From the NCBI GenBank assembly GCA_029582165.1, contig CM055872.1:26266243-26330242 (forward strand): a DNA stretch of 64,000 nucleotides, given 5' to 3'. Position 1 is the stretch's first letter; the number at the start of each line of letters is the position of its first letter. This DNA comes from Portulaca oleracea. Its lineage: Eukaryota; Streptophyta; Magnoliopsida; Caryophyllales; Portulacaceae. Made by a program: the position numbers and the translations under genes. This document shows positions 24,333-36,410 of this stretch, piece after piece. Below the pieces are notes generated by a model. It searched no databases, had not been told where the DNA came from, and was given only the letters and a program-made list of their open reading frames with translations.

Positions 24333-26671
24333 TGTTGTATGCTAGCTCACAATGATTAGAGTATTGAACTAGAATGCACTATACAGTCCACACACAGCTG
24401 AATACTTGTAAAACAATAGCTAATTGAAAGTAATTAGATGGAATAGAAGACAACCCAATACAGAGAATAAAGGATAGACTTGCTTACAACTGTTACAGAC
24501 ACACCTTCAGTTGCAATCAAGGGCAAAGGACTCTCCCATTCATGCTCCTACAGACACACTAGAGCATAGATGATCAAGCACAACTGACACTTGCTGGATT
24601 CTTGCCAAAATCTAGTGACAGGAGCTGATTTAACCAAGGATTGAGAGTTATTTGTTACTCACAAACTTTCAGAGGTTCTAAGACACTCGAGAATACTAAT
24701 GAATAAACGCTGATGTGCCTTTCATTGTTGGAAACTTCAGAATATAAAGAAAACTACAGTTTGATTAGCAGCTGATTAACATAAGCTTAGAATAAATACA
24801 ACTGATTACATCCTAATCTAACTAATTTAATCCGGATTACATCTTGCCAGAAAAATAAAAGGAAAAATGTAAGCTGAACTCTGATTGGACCAAATGCCAA
24901 AAGAGTGGCAAAATAAACCAATCACAAGCTTTCCTACCAAAGGGGGTAAATATTTAGTTACTGAGGTAGTTCCCGCGCAATCACTAACCTGGAAGTAATC
25001 TCAACAGGTTAAGAATGAACTGGAAAGACCAAAATAACCCTTAGGGACAGATAACAAAAGACTTAGCCTCAGAACTGAGGTTCTGGAAAAACTGATAACA
25101 AACAACCCTGCTAAGATTGTTTGTTGATAACTGCGTTTCATGACTATTTTTTAGGGGTTTTTAATAGTGAATTAGGGAGAGTTTTATGTGTGAACCTTGA
25201 TTTTTATTCCAATTTCCCTACTACACTTGGTGTTGTTGGTTTTGATGTGAATTTGTAGGTTTTGAGGCCAAAACACCAACTTTCTCTCAACTTTAGGCAA
25301 GAGTGAATATACCACGGACCTTTACATGTCAAACCCAAACCGTGGTAAAAATTTGGGACGGAAAGGAGCAAGGAATGGCCGGGCAGCAGCAACCTCAGGA
25401 AGCCCGAGGTGGTGGCCCGGTCAATGTCAGTGCCCAACTCATTTTTTGCGAAGGAAAGAAGAAAGAAACGAAACAGTGGCAACCTCGGGCAGCCCGTGAT
25501 GATCACCACGGTCCATATAGGGACTGTACGAAATGTACAGACCGAGGTGGACTGCCTATGTAGAGCGGTTGTTTTCGGGAGTAGAAAAGCAAGGAAACGA
25601 CGGTTTTTCAAGGGGGAGTCATTTTCTATCAGTTTTCCTTCATTCTTTGGCCGTCAAAGAGAGAAAAGAGAGCCCTAAAACTTCCATTCTACTCCTCTTC
25701 CCCACCATCAAGATTCAAGACCGAATCGATTCAAGAGAAACCAAGATCAAGATTCGCAAAGGAAAGGAGCGACGTTCACGGAGAAGGTTCTACCCCGGGA
25801 TCGAAAGGCTCGACGAGTTGTATTCTTCGCAATTCTATTCTTTCTTTTCGATTTCCTTCTTTGTTTTGAGATTCGATTTTAATGATTGGAACTTGTGTCG
25901 TGTTTTCATTGAATATGAGTGAGTAGTTTCTTTGAATTCTAGGGTTTCGCAACCCGAAACAATGTAGTTTGATTTAATATTATTAGTTTGTGCATGAATT
26001 CTTGATTAGAATCAATAGAAGGTTTTGTTTTCCATGTTTATGAGTATTCTTAAGGCCTTGGATATTTGTAAGTTTGAGATTAACCTAAGAAGTACTGAAA
26101 GGTGAATTAGGGTAATCTGACTACCAACCTGTCTACCTAGGATTGCGAAAGTTGAAAAAGGAGTAGTGAACTAGGGAATCATTAGATAACCTGACCTTTT
26201 GAGACCTTCAATTCTGTTTAACCTAAAAGGCACACGAAAGTTGTTAATTAGGTTGTTTAGAATAATTCTTTTTAGCATCGAAAGGGCGATAGGATTTAGA
26301 GGTTATCGATTCTTGATTCATTCTTGAATGTATGATTGTGCAGGCTAGGTTTTAGTAATCGAACTCGTTGTTAGGTTAGCATCTCCCTAGAAGTCTTTCT
26401 CTCTTGATTAGAACATTAGATTAATTTTTCCTCCTTTATTAGTTTTATTTAATTGTTAAACCATTACCAAAACCCAAATCCTGATTAGCTTAGCAATTGT
26501 GATAGAGATTAGTTTATTAAGCTGCTAAGTGAGTCCCTGTGGGATCGAACTTGACATGCTACTGCGTACACCGTGCGCTTGCGGCCCTGTCATTTGTTCT
26601 GGCACTTGAAACTTGTTGATGCCATGCTTGAACATGTTGGAACTTGGCTTGGACTTAAAAATGGCATGACA
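24333..26671 (-). repeat. 3' LTR of the gypsy element, split by a solo LTR
   Basis: The two pieces, 24333-25124 and 26598-26671, match the 5' LTR contiguously once the insert at 25125-26592 and one TTTGT duplication are removed. Confidence 0.88.
25125..26592. mobile_element. solo LTR of another family, 1468 bp, TSD TTTGT
   Basis: The sequence runs TGATAACTGCG...GCGGCCCTGTCA, with TG/CA ends. It is flanked by TTTGT at 25120-25124 and 26593-26597. The matching gypsy LTR lacks it exactly. The end with CTGTGGGATCGAAC recalls LTR ends of Tat/Athila-type gypsy elements, but the family assignment is tentative. Frames of 86-135 codons inside are not convincing genes. Confidence 0.9.
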
Positions 26672-26708
26672 TAGAACAAAAAACTCCTAGGGAACCTTAG
26701 CTAATTCT

Positions 26709-27353
26709 TCCTCAATCAATAGATATGACATTGAGAAAGACTGCTGCTTGGAATGTTGTTGCTGGGAACTGGATTTGGTCTGAATGACCAATGCTGATGG
26801 GCTGAATGGTTGAAGGTGCCAAGACTTCTTTCACAAGTGTGTAACAAGCTTGGATGGATGCTGTGGATGGATTGGTGACTGTTGGAGGTGCTATGAACCT
26901 CCTGCTAGGTAGCTGAACTACTGAGTGACATGTTAAATGACCTGCTGTCTCTGCTGGGATTAGGAAGCCTGCTATTTCTGCTGGAGATGCTTCCCTAGCT
27001 GCTGAGTTTGGTAAATCAACATGGTCTCCTGCTGGTGCTGCTGCTGAAAGTGGTGGTGAAGCTCCTATAGATACCTCCTTTGCTGATGCTGTTGCTGCTG
27101 CTTGATGTTCTTCAGGATGGTCTCCATCATCCTCCCCAGGTTGAGGAAAGTTTGTCCTCAAACTTGATAGGTCTTCATCTGCTGGATAGTAGGGTCCAAG
27201 ATCTGCTACATTGAATGTTGCTGAACCTCCATACTCTTCAGATAGATCCAATCTGTAGGCATTGTCTCCAATTTTCTCAAGTACTTCAAAGGGACCATCT
27301 GCTCTTGGAAGCAGCTTGCCTTTTCTCTTGCTGGGGAACCTGTCCTTCCTCAA
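26709..27353 (-). pseudogene. gypsy pol C-terminal tail
   Basis: It starts with [20 protein letters not shown], then [19 protein letters not shown] and [20 protein letters not shown]. This is the usual integrase C-terminal segment of plant Ty3 elements. An Ala/Pro/Ser-rich tail without a recognisable chromodomain follows. The same tail is duplicated at 32618-32972 beyond the 5' LTR. Confidence 0.8.
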
Positions 27354-27364
27354 GTGGATCCAAA

Positions 27365-28492
27365 CTAATCTCTAGGCTGGAAAGTGACCTTCTTCCTATG
27401 CTTGTTGGCTGATGTAGGTACATGCTCAGTATACTTGGCAATTTTCTCCTTCACTTGTTGATGAAGCTCCCTGATTTGATCTACTCTTTTACCTGCTTCA
27501 AAACTAAATTTGACAGAAGTAGTTAGTGGAACTAAATCCAAAGGGGAAATTGGATTTTTACCATAGACTACTTGGAATGGAGAGTAGCCTATGGCCTTGG
27601 ATGGTGCCTTGTTGTAAGTAAACTCAGCATGGGGCAAGAGAGTGTCCCTTCCTGCTTTATTTTTGTGAATCAGTGCTCTCAGTAGGACTCCAAGTGTTCT
27701 ATTAGTAACCTCTGCTCCATCAGTTTGTGGGTGACAAGTGGTGTTGTACTTGAGCTGTGTGCCAAACTTCTTCCACAAAGTAACCCAAAAATGGCTCAAA
27801 AACTTGGTAACCCTGTCAGAAACCATAGTCTTTGGCACTCCATGCAATCTTACAATCTCCTGGAAGAACAATTCTGCAACTCTTGTGGCATCAAAGGTGG
27901 TGTGGCAAGGTATGAAATGTGTCATCTTTGAAAATTTATCAACCACCACCATCACTGAATCCTTGCCTCTTTGAGTTCTTGGCAAACCTACAATGAAATC
28001 AAGGCTGACATCTTCCCAAGGACTGTTGGGAACTGGCAATGGTGTGTATAAACCTTGAGGTAGGCTATGTGACTTAGCCAATTGATAAATGTTGCACCTC
28101 TTCAGTAGATGCTCCACATCTTTTCTCATCTTTGGCCAACTGTAGTGCTTTTTTAACATCAACAAGGTCTTTTCAACTCCAAAATGACCTGCTAAGCCTC
28201 CTCCATGGATTTCTGAGATCAATAACTCTCTGAAACTGCTTCTAGGAACACACAATCTACTCCCCTTGAACAAATAACCCTTGTCTATGTGATACAGACC
28301 TTGAGGTTGCTGCTGGCACTTCTGGTACACCTGCTTAAAGTCTCCATCCTCCTGATACAAAGCTTTCAAATGCTCAAAACCAACAATTCTAGAATCAAGT
28401 ATATGAAGCAACATATACCTCCTACTCAATACATTTGCTCCTTTGTTTAGCAAACCTGATTTGTGGTGGATCATGAAGTGAAATTGCTGCAT
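27365..28492 (-). pseudogene. gypsy RNase H end and integrase
   Basis: The frame runs from the RNase H tail (HHKSGLLNKGANVLSRR) into integrase. The zinc-binding region HGGGLAGHFGVEKT...KRCNIYQLAKS has the second Cys of the HHCC motif changed to Tyr. The catalytic core has VSLDFIVGLP (first Asp), MVSDRVTKF (second Asp) and HPQTDGAEVTNRTL (Glu). The frame is lost after VTFQPRD by a one-base shift and continues in another frame below 27353. Confidence 0.88.
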
Positions 28493-28609
28493 GTACTCGA
28501 CCCAAGCAGCATGCCTGGTGTTGAGCTTGTGCTGTCCCTGAATGAACTTTAAGGCTTCATGATCACTGTGTAATATAAACTCTGCTCCAATGAGGTAGTG
28601 CCTCCAGTG

Positions 28610-29494
28610 CTAAAGAGCTCTAATGATGGCATAGAACTCTTTGTTATAGGTGCTATACTTCCTCTTTGCATCATTCAACTTTTCACTGAAGTAGGCAACT
28701 AGCTTGCCTTCTTGTGTCAATACTGCTCCTATGCCAACACCCGAAGCATCATATTCTACTTCAAAAATTTTGCTGAAGCTGGGTAGTGCTAGAACTGGTG
28801 CTAAAGTGAGCCTCTCCTTGACTTCTTCAAAGGCTTTTTGGGCTGCTGTTGTCCAAATAAAGGACATCCCCTTCACCACTTCAGTCATTGGCGCCAAAAT
28901 GGTGCTGAAGTTTTTGACAAACCTTCTGTAAAATGAAGCCAGGCCATGGAAGCTCCTGACTTGCTGAATAGAAGTGGGCATAGGCCACTCCCTAATGGCT
29001 TGAATTTTCTCCTCATCAACTTGGATACCTGCTGCTGTTACAATGTACCCCAAGAAGTTCACTTGGGATGTAAAGAAGTGACACTTCTTGATATTTCCAA
29101 ACAATTGCTCCTTGCTCAGTATATCTAAAACCTCCCGCAAATGTTTGACATGTTCTTGTTCAGACCTGCTATAGACAAGAATATCATCAAAGTACACAAC
29201 AACACTCTTGCCTATGAGTGGTTTCAGGACCTGATTCATGAGTCTCATGAATGTAGATGGGGCATTAGTCAGGCCAAAAGGCATGACCAACCATTCAAAC
29301 AAACCTCCCTTGGTCTTGAAGGCTGTCTTCCACTCATCTCCCTCATAGATCCTTATTAAGTAATATCCACTCCTCAAATCAATATTAGAAAAGACTGCTG
29401 ACCTATGTAACTCATCCAACATATCCTCAAGCCTAGGTATAGGGTACCTATACTTGATTGTGATCTTGTTAATAGCCCTGCAATCAATGCACAT
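28610..29494 (-). pseudogene. gypsy reverse transcriptase and start of RNase H
   Basis: The RT palm is intact, with [27 protein letters not shown], the catalytic block [13 protein letters not shown] and [18 protein letters not shown]. It is followed by the Ty3 RNase H start [19 protein letters not shown]. An in-frame stop after IRAL (near 28607) interrupts RNase H. The next frame resumes with HSDHEALKFI and WVEYMQQFHF. The register is shared with the protease part. Confidence 0.9.
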
Positions 29495-29578
29495 CCTTTG
29501 ACTTCAATCTTTCTTAGGCACTAACAAGGATGGGACTGCACATGGACTCAGACTTTCCCTAATCATTCCCTTTCCCAA

Positions 29579-30545
29579 CTACTCATCCACCTGCCTCTGT
29601 ATTTCATTGGTATCTGCTGGGGTCATCCTATAAGCTGGCTTATTAGGCAACACTGATCCAAGCACTAGGCCGATTTTGTGCTGGATATCCCTTTTAGGTG
29701 GCAAACCAAGTGGCATTTCATCAGGAAAGGCATGCTGAAACTGTTGAAGTAAGGGTAAGAATAAAGGGTGGTCATTTTGTGGGGCTGAGGTTTCTTCAAG
29801 GTCTAAAAGGATCAAGTCTCTTTGTGTACTAAATTCATGCTGATCAAATAAAAGCAACACATCAAGACTAGGTTCAAGACATAGGTTCTTGGATTTCTTG
29901 GTTAACTGTGAGGGTTTCATGGGGGTAAGAATGATCTTTCTGTGATTTAGGGTAAGGGTATAGGTGTTAGCTCTACCACAATGACTCACTGATCTATCAT
30001 ACAACCAAGGTCGACCCAAAAGCAAATGACATGCATCCATTGGCAAAACATCACACCAGACCTCATCTTTGTATGACTGACCAATTGAAAAGCTAACAAG
30101 GCATCTAGTAGAAATTTGGATACCTTTCCCTGAGCTGAGCCACTTAATGGTGTATGGAGCTGGGTAGGGCTTGGTTGCCAGGCTTAGCTTCTTCACCATG
30201 GTGCTAGAGGCTGCATTGGTACAGCTCCCACTGTCAACAATCACAGAACACACCTTCCCTCCAATGGTACACCTTGTATGAAAGATATTCTCCCTCTGCT
30301 CTTCTGCTTCTTCTACTGCTGAGCTACTCAAAACTCTCCTGATCACCAACATTTCTCCTTCATCTGGACCCTCTTCTATAGCATCATCATAAACTGGATC
30401 ATGTTCAGGCTCCTCATAATCATGTTCTTCCTGCACATGTTCAGAGTCAATAAACAAGGTTGCTTGGTACTTAGCAAGAGTAACCATCCTCTTGTTTGGA
30501 CATTCTGAGGCAATGTGCCCAAGTCCTTGACACCTAAAACACCTT
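29579..30545 (-). pseudogene. gypsy zinc knuckle and aspartic protease region
   Basis: The frame reads from CFRCQGLGHIASECPNKR (CX2CX4HX4C) into an acidic linker and then the retropepsin-like core CSVIVDSGSCTNAAS, with DSG as the catalytic triad. It continues to DACHLLLGRPWLYDRSVSHC. This is followed by the pre-RT linker IQHKIGLVLGSVLPN and PAYRM. A TAG stop at about 29579 separates it from the RT frame, which continues in the same register. Confidence 0.85.
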
Positions 30546-30794
30546 CTTTCTGGGTAGACTTTGCTGATAGGGGCTGGGGTTCTTTGTGGGGTATTTTGTG
30601 GCTGAGTTTGAGGTGGTCTTGGGGCTGGATATCTGGCTTGAAGTGGGGGTGGGGGTGGATAGGTTCTTTGTGGGGGATTGTAAGGCTTACTGTAAGGATT
30701 TGGCTTGGCTGGGGCATAGGGTTTGGCTGATATCTGCTGTTGTACTCCTTCACTCTAGCCTTCTTCTGTTGTTCCACCTTATGAGCTAAAGAGC

Positions 30795-31547
30795 CTAGCT
30801 CTCATCAAGTGAATCATAGACCTGCAACTCAACGACATTTTTGATACCTTCATTCAAACATGCAAGGTATCTAACATAAGTTTGCAGTTCACTCTCTTGC
30901 ATATTACACTTCCAAAGCAAGTGTTCAAACTCTTTAGTATAGTATTCCACAGATTTGTTTCCTTCAACCAAATGTTGTAGTTTACAGTAGTTCTCCTTTA
31001 TATAGTTGTTTGGAAGGAACTTCTCTTTCAACTTCTGCCTCATTTCATTCCAAGTGCTCACCCTTTCTTCACCAATTTCCATTCTTCTTTTCTGCAAATT
31101 AGTCCACGAAGTAGAAGCATACTTTTTCAATTTTAAGGCAACTAACTTCACCTTATTCTCTTCTGAGACTTCTTTCAAGTCTAAAACCCTCTCCACAGTC
31201 TGCATCCAATCTAGAAAGACATCAGGATCTAACTCCCCTGCATACTCAGGTATATCAATCTTGAAATCTAGCTTTTCTATCCTCCTGTCTTCCCTCGTTT
31301 CTTCCCTCTCACTGTTTTCTTCTGGCTCACTGACCCTAGGTGATCTCCTAACATATCTCTTTCTTCTGTGTGTAGGCCTAGGACCTCGACCTCCTCTTCC
31401 TATCCAACTAAAAGGATTCTCACCTTCTTCTTCCTCCATCTCTTCATCAGTCTCTCTATTAAGCTCATTCCTATGCAATCTCATGTAATACTGTAATTGC
31501 TCACTCAAGAATTTCATTTTTTGCTCCATTTCTTCTTTTTCTTTCAA
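30795..31547 (-). pseudogene. gypsy gag (capsid part)
   Basis: An open frame of about 250 residues encodes a charged N-terminal coiled-coil-like segment (KEKEEMEQKMKFLSEQLQYY), then an Arg-rich stretch. The retrotransposon gag core follows: DPDVFLDWMQTVERVLDL, WNEMRQKLKEKFLP, SVEYYTKEFEHLLWKC. It stops at 30795. The continuation after a frame change includes a CCHC zinc knuckle (CFRCQGLGHIASEC) near 30500-30545. Confidence 0.85.
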
Positions 31548-31649
31548 AGTCTGCTCTAAGACATCCTGAGGTGTTCTACTAGTTCCGACCTTTTCAAAGG
31601 ATTACAAACAACACACTCCAAGATAGAACACAATGCTCTGATACCAAGA

Positions 31650-32513
31650 TGATGTATGCTAGCTCACAATGATCAGAGTATTGAACTAGAATGCACCATA
31701 CAGTCACACACACACAGCTGAATGCTTGTAAAACAATAGCTAATTGAAAGTAATTAGCTGGAATAGAAGACAACCCAATACAGAGAATAAAGGATAGACT
31801 TGCTTACAACTGTTACAGACACACCTTCAGTTGCAATCAAAGGAAAAGGACTCTCCCATTCATGCTCCTACAGACACACCAGAGCATAGATGATCAAGCA
31901 CATTTAACCAAGAATTGAGAGTTATTTGTTACTCACAAACTTTCATAGGTTCTAAGACACTCGAGAATACTATTGAATAAACACTGATGTGCCTTTCATT
32001 ACTGGAAACTTCAGAATACAAAGAAAACTACAGTTTGATTAGCAGCTGCTTAACATAAGCTAATCTTCGTAATCTCCCTGACTTAATCTAACTTACAAAG
32101 CTTAGAATAAATACAATTGATTACATCCTAATCTAACTAATATGATCTGGTTTACATCTTGCCAGAAAAATAAAAGCAAAACTGTAAGCTGAACTCTGAT
32201 TGGACCAAATGCCAAAAGAGTGGCGAAATGAACCAATCACAAGCTTTCCTGCCTAAGGGGGTAAATATTTAGTTACTGAGGTAGTTCCCGTGCAATCACT
32301 AACTTGGAAGTAATCTCAACAGGTTAAGAATGAACTGGAAAGACCAAAATAACCCTTAGGGACATATAACAAAAGACTTCGCCTCAGAACTGAGGTTTTG
32401 GAAAAACTGATAACAAACAACCCTGCTAAGATTATTTGTTCTGGCACTTGAAACTTGCTGATGCCATGCTTGAACATGCTGGTACTTGGCTTGGTCTTGA
32501 AAATGGCATGACA
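31650..32513 (-). repeat. 5' LTR of the gypsy element
   Basis: It begins TGATGTATGCTAGC on the + strand and ends GGCATGACA. It aligns throughout with 24333-25124 plus 26598-26671. Indels of about 40-60 bases distinguish the two copies: one near 31901, and an extra block at about 32052-32100 present only here. Confidence 0.88.
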
Positions 32514-32972
32514 TAGAACAAAAAAACTCCTAGGGAACCTTAGCTAATTCTTCCTCAATCAATAGATATGACATTGAGAAAGACTGCTGCTTGGACTGTT
32601 GTTGCTGGGAACTGGATTTAGTCTGAATGACCAATGCTGATAGGCTGAATGGTTGAAGGTGCCAAGACTTGTTTCACAAGTGTGTAACAAGCTTGGATGG
32701 ATGCTGTGGATGGATTGGTGACTGCTGGAGGTGTTGTGAACCTCCTGCTAGGTAGCTGAACTACTGAGTGACATGTTAAATGACCTGCTATCTCAGCTGG
32801 GATTAGGAAGCCTGCTATTTCTGCTGGAAATGCTTCCCTAGCTGCTGAGTTTGATAAGTCAACATGGTCTCCTGCTGGTGCTGCTACTGAAAGTGTTGGT
32901 GAAGCTCCTATAGATACCTCCTTTGTTGATGATGTTGCTGTTGCTTGATGTTCTTTAGGATGGTCTCCATCA
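32514..32972 (-). mobile_element. extra partial copy of the gypsy 3' internal region outside the 5' LTR
   Basis: The 459 bases beyond the 5' LTR match 26672-27128 (the pol tail and the segment before the 3' LTR) in the same orientation and the same contact with the LTR. The order in sense direction is therefore partial internal, LTR, full internal, LTR. This is a tandem arrangement expected from LTR-LTR recombination between adjacent copies. It ends abruptly at LINE-like sequence near 32973. Confidence 0.85.
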
Positions 32973-33770
32973 TTTTTCCAAAGCACTTCAGTGGTATCAA
33001 TCAATCGACCCCTAGATTGAGCATTCTCCCTCAAAAAATGCCAATAACCTGACTGAGTAATTCCTCGATGGCGGTGTACCTCCCTAGCACAACGTATCAT
33101 CCAATCCCTCTTGCGACATAACATATGTTAGAACACGCCAGGCCAAAGATAGGGCAAAAACCTTTAGTAGTAATGGCACATTCCATCGCATAGTACCATA
33201 GCTGGTTTGCACTAACTTAGTGACATGCATCGAAGAACAAGTGCAACTGGCGTAAAACATTCTCATAACCATCAAGTCAACACTTATACCCTACCAAAAT
33301 GTTTCTCTCATTCCCAATTCTCCATGAGTTCAAGTTGAGCTTCCTTAGTAACTGCCGCAAGACTCTTCCATGTGCAAGAAGCAGATGATGGAGGCTTGTA
33401 GTCAACCAATGCAACAATCGGTGAACGATACTTATATATATGCCTCCACACTTAGTCTAGGAGGGAATCTCTATTTATGTAAGCTTGTAAAGCTTGCTTA
33501 AGAAGTAAAGTTGAATTAAAATCCTGCAAATCCTTAATACCAGTCCTCCAGAGCCCTTTAGTAAGAACAATTGCTCTTTACTCTTCTAATGTATCAACTT
33601 CTGACCAGCAGAGTTCCAATAAGAAAAATCCACAACCAACACTTAATCTTATCAACAACACCCTCCAGAATCTGATATAATAGAGAAAATATATTCATGC
33701 AATGTTGGCCTGAATGCATTAATTAATATTAAGTGTCCAGTTGGGGACAGGAGCTTCATCTTTCAACCTA
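32973..33770 (-). pseudogene. second LINE ORF2 remnant
   Basis: On the minus strand, broken frames resemble the end of plant LINE ORF2. Upstream pieces are LWRTGIKDLQDFN and LLLKQALQAYINRDSLL, then SASCTWKSLAVTKEAQ. A downstream piece is RDWMIRCAR followed by a frame-shifted EELLSQVIGIF and GRMLNLGVD. Stops and shifts are frequent. The identification rests on weak but ordered similarity. Confidence 0.45.
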
Positions 33771-34716
33771 AATTTTAGTGTAAGAATGTTTATACACTCC
33801 ACCTTTAAAAAATAATTTTTACCCTACCCCATCGGAGTTGTAAGTGTTTTTACCCTGCCTGAGGTTTGTTGTCATAATTTTTACACACCCTACCTTTGTG
33901 AAATAATTTTTACTTTACCTCACATGAGTTATAAATGATTTTTACCCAACCTAAAGTTTCCCGTAAGTATTACTCCAGGGGCGTTCTTTATTTATCATTT
34001 TTTTTCATAGCGAGCAACTTAGACTGTGAAGTGTTTGAACCGATATCTATGCAACAATATTTTCTGTTAATTTGAGCTAATTTAATTGTATTTCAATTAA
34101 TTGTATTTAGTTTGGTAGTTTTTTTTTATCGATTGTGGCTGATTAGAACTGTTTTATGTATTTGCTTCATTTAATACGAAAGACTATAAATTTTTTTAAT
34201 CAATTTCCAGAACCCCCATTTGCTCTTTAATTTATATGGATTAACAATGAACAAAAACACCTGAATACCACTTGAGTTTTGGGGAAAAGTCTCCGTTGAT
34301 GGTGATAGGGTCAGAGAATGGCTCAACGTGGAATTGGTTCGTCGAAGGAGATTGAAACAATAAGATGGGAAATGGTTATGATTGGAGCAGATGGGGTAGA
34401 TCTACACTTTGGCGTGAAAATCGACGATGGATAGAGGATCTGTCCCATTTGCTATGAAAAAATAAAAATAGATAAATAAAGAGTATCTTTAGAAACACTA
34501 ATAGGAAAGCTTCAAGTTGGGTAAAAATCACTTATAGCTCCGGTGAGGTAGGGTAAAAATTATTTTAGAAAGATGAGGTATGTAAAAATTACTACAATAA
34601 AACTTAGGTAGAGTAAAAAACATGTGCAGTTCCGGTGAGACAATGTAATAATTATTTCAGAAAGGTGGGTGTGTAAAAATTATTATACCAAACCTCAGGT
34701 AGGGTAAATGTAATTT
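33763..34716. mobile_element. foldback element with tandem repeats in both arms
   Basis: The two ends are inverted copies built from repeated units of about 88 bases: AATTTTTACCCTACCT, then CCGGAG...TATAAGTG, then ACCTGAGGTTTGTTG, then AATTTTTACACACCC. The left arm covers about 33763-33990 and the right arm about 34490-34716. The centre is unique and AT-rich. No transposase and no clear target duplication were found. The architecture resembles the Mutator-type MITEs elsewhere in the window. Confidence 0.7.
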
Positions 34717-34721
34717 ACTCT

Positions 34722-34826
34722 ACATACATACATACATACATACATACATACGGACGTAGGTACGTATACATATGAACACGTATGCATGTACGCGCACACA
34801 CACATACATACATACCTACATACGTA

Positions 34827-34862
<36 letters not shown>

Positions 34863-34872
34863 TACATACATA
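34722..34872. repeat. CATA/CGTA/CA microsatellite cluster
   Basis: Runs of (CATA)n, (CGTA)n and (CA)n follow one another. Open frames rich in Cys/Val/Tyr across it are artefacts. Confidence 0.9.
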
Positions 34873-35919
34873 AAGATTGACATGGATAATAAAAATCACT
34901 TGATAAACTTGCCTGAAAGTCGCTTCTTGCCATCGGGTTCAAGTAGATCTTTATAGTAAAGACTGACATGGATAGTAAACTTGATGTTTACAATGCTTGA
35001 CTGGTTACTTAGGACTCAAATTCATGGTTGTGACTATGAAGAAACCTTGCTATAGTGCATGGTATGACCATGAGATGGTGAAAGGACGTCAGAACCATGT
35101 TCTTGAATAAGATTTTGGAATAGGAAGTGTATGTGACACATCCTTAAGGTTTTTAAAAAAGACAAAGCTTTTGAAGCTCACTAACAATAACTGGATCAAC
35201 ACAGTTAGACAAAACATTAAGGTCTTGGGTACTAGGAGAATGACAGGGGGAATGGGGGCATGATTGATATGAGATGCACTTCCGGAAGGAAGGTCACAAG
35301 CCTGTATTCCAGGGTTGGTGCGGAAACCATCATTGTGATTGCCCACACTGTATTTAACAATGTGGGAGAAAGATGAGTTTCGGATACAATGGTTGTTATC
35401 ATGTTGATCTCGACCGAGATCCAAATCATTAGAGGTTTGGAGTCCGGTTGGAGAGTTAGAAGAGGGAATATGGTTGAAGTGGATAACAGAGCCATATAGG
35501 TGAATCGAGGACAAACATATGCAAACTGTAAGAAGAAAGAGGGAGAGAAGAGAAGGTGCAGGTAGACAAAGGCAACAAAGCCAACAATTTATAGGAAACA
35601 GATGGGTAACAACCCGAAGCCCAAGCCAGCAAAGAACAACCCATTCTAGAATCATCGGAAAGACACAATGGAAGGCTAGAGAAAGAGAAATGAGGGGAAA
35701 ACGAAAAAGTGTGGGGGTTCCATACCTGTAGCCTAGCCGGTGTAGGCCTTGGAGGCCAAACATCAAACTTACCAGGGATACAATGATTTGCAGTCAAAGA
35801 GGGAGACACGTGCAACGTCGAAGAACCGTGACCACCACACTTCAGACTCCTCATAACAGTGACAAACACCAGCCACATGTCGAAAAGCGATGGTTGGAGA
35901 TCGCGCCAAGCCGAAAAGC

Positions 35920-35958
<39 letters not shown>

Positions 35959-36400
35959 TTACCGATCGATTCCATAAACATCCAAGATAATCAATTTTTA
36001 GGGATTAGGATAGAATGGTTTATCGCATCGAAGCTCCACCCAACAGCAAAACAACTAAGATATGCAAACCAAAAGAAGAACCAAATCGAGGGGAGAAAGG
36101 CTAGAAGAGACATAGGTGACAGAAAGAAGTGAAGGGAAAGGTCGACAAGGAGAAGGAGAAGGTTAGGGATCTGGGAAAGAAGAGGAGAAGGCAAAGGGAC
36201 GACTATAGAGAGACCTGGAGGCTCCAATTAGGGTATATAGTCAGCCTTCCAATTAAATAGACGATTGACAATTGTAGAACAAATGTTAAACATTGTAAAT
36301 TTATATTATGTTTACTTTTACTCTATAATGACCAGCATAAGTAAACTTGGGATGTATTTGTGAATATTTTTTTCCCCTTAGTGAACCAAGAGGCACGAGA
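34873..36400. other. unassigned region with a 225-codon minus-strand frame
   Basis: An open frame at 35089-35766 (minus) is hydrophobic and Ser/Leu-rich but matches no family I know. Overlapping frames in other registers are similarly open. A (GA)n run lies at about 35926-35955, and a CT-rich minus-strand stretch upstream resembles an untranslated leader. It could be a decayed element or a non-coding transcript. I do not call a gene. Confidence 0.3.
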
Positions 36401-36410
36401 TTATAAAGTA

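Larger units (their letters stand above)
24333..32513 (-). mobile_element. Ty3/gypsy LTR retrotransposon, inactive
   Basis: The minus strand is sense. The 5' LTR lies at 31650-32513, followed inward by the initiator-Met-type primer-binding site TGGTATCAGAGC (complement of 31635-31646). The 3' LTR is 24333-26671 and is interrupted by a foreign solo LTR at 25125-26592. Without that insert it is about 866 bp, against 864 bp for the 5' LTR. The internal region carries gag, protease, RT, RNase H and integrase in the Ty3 order. Three in-frame stops and at least two frameshifts make it non-autonomous. The LTR outer boundary (GGCATGACA on the + strand) is inferred from TG...CA ends and matching lengths. 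Confidence 0.9.

Noticed and set aside
25204..25922. Frames of 86-135 codons
   Set aside because: Overlapping frames in several registers within a solo LTR; none resembles a known protein.
34722..34872. CRISPR-like regular repeat
   Set aside because: It is a plain tetranucleotide/dinucleotide microsatellite without unique spacers, in a plant sequence.
35089..35766. 225-codon minus-strand frame
   Set aside because: No recognisable family, overlaps other open frames, lies in repeat-rich intergenic DNA; listed only as unassigned.
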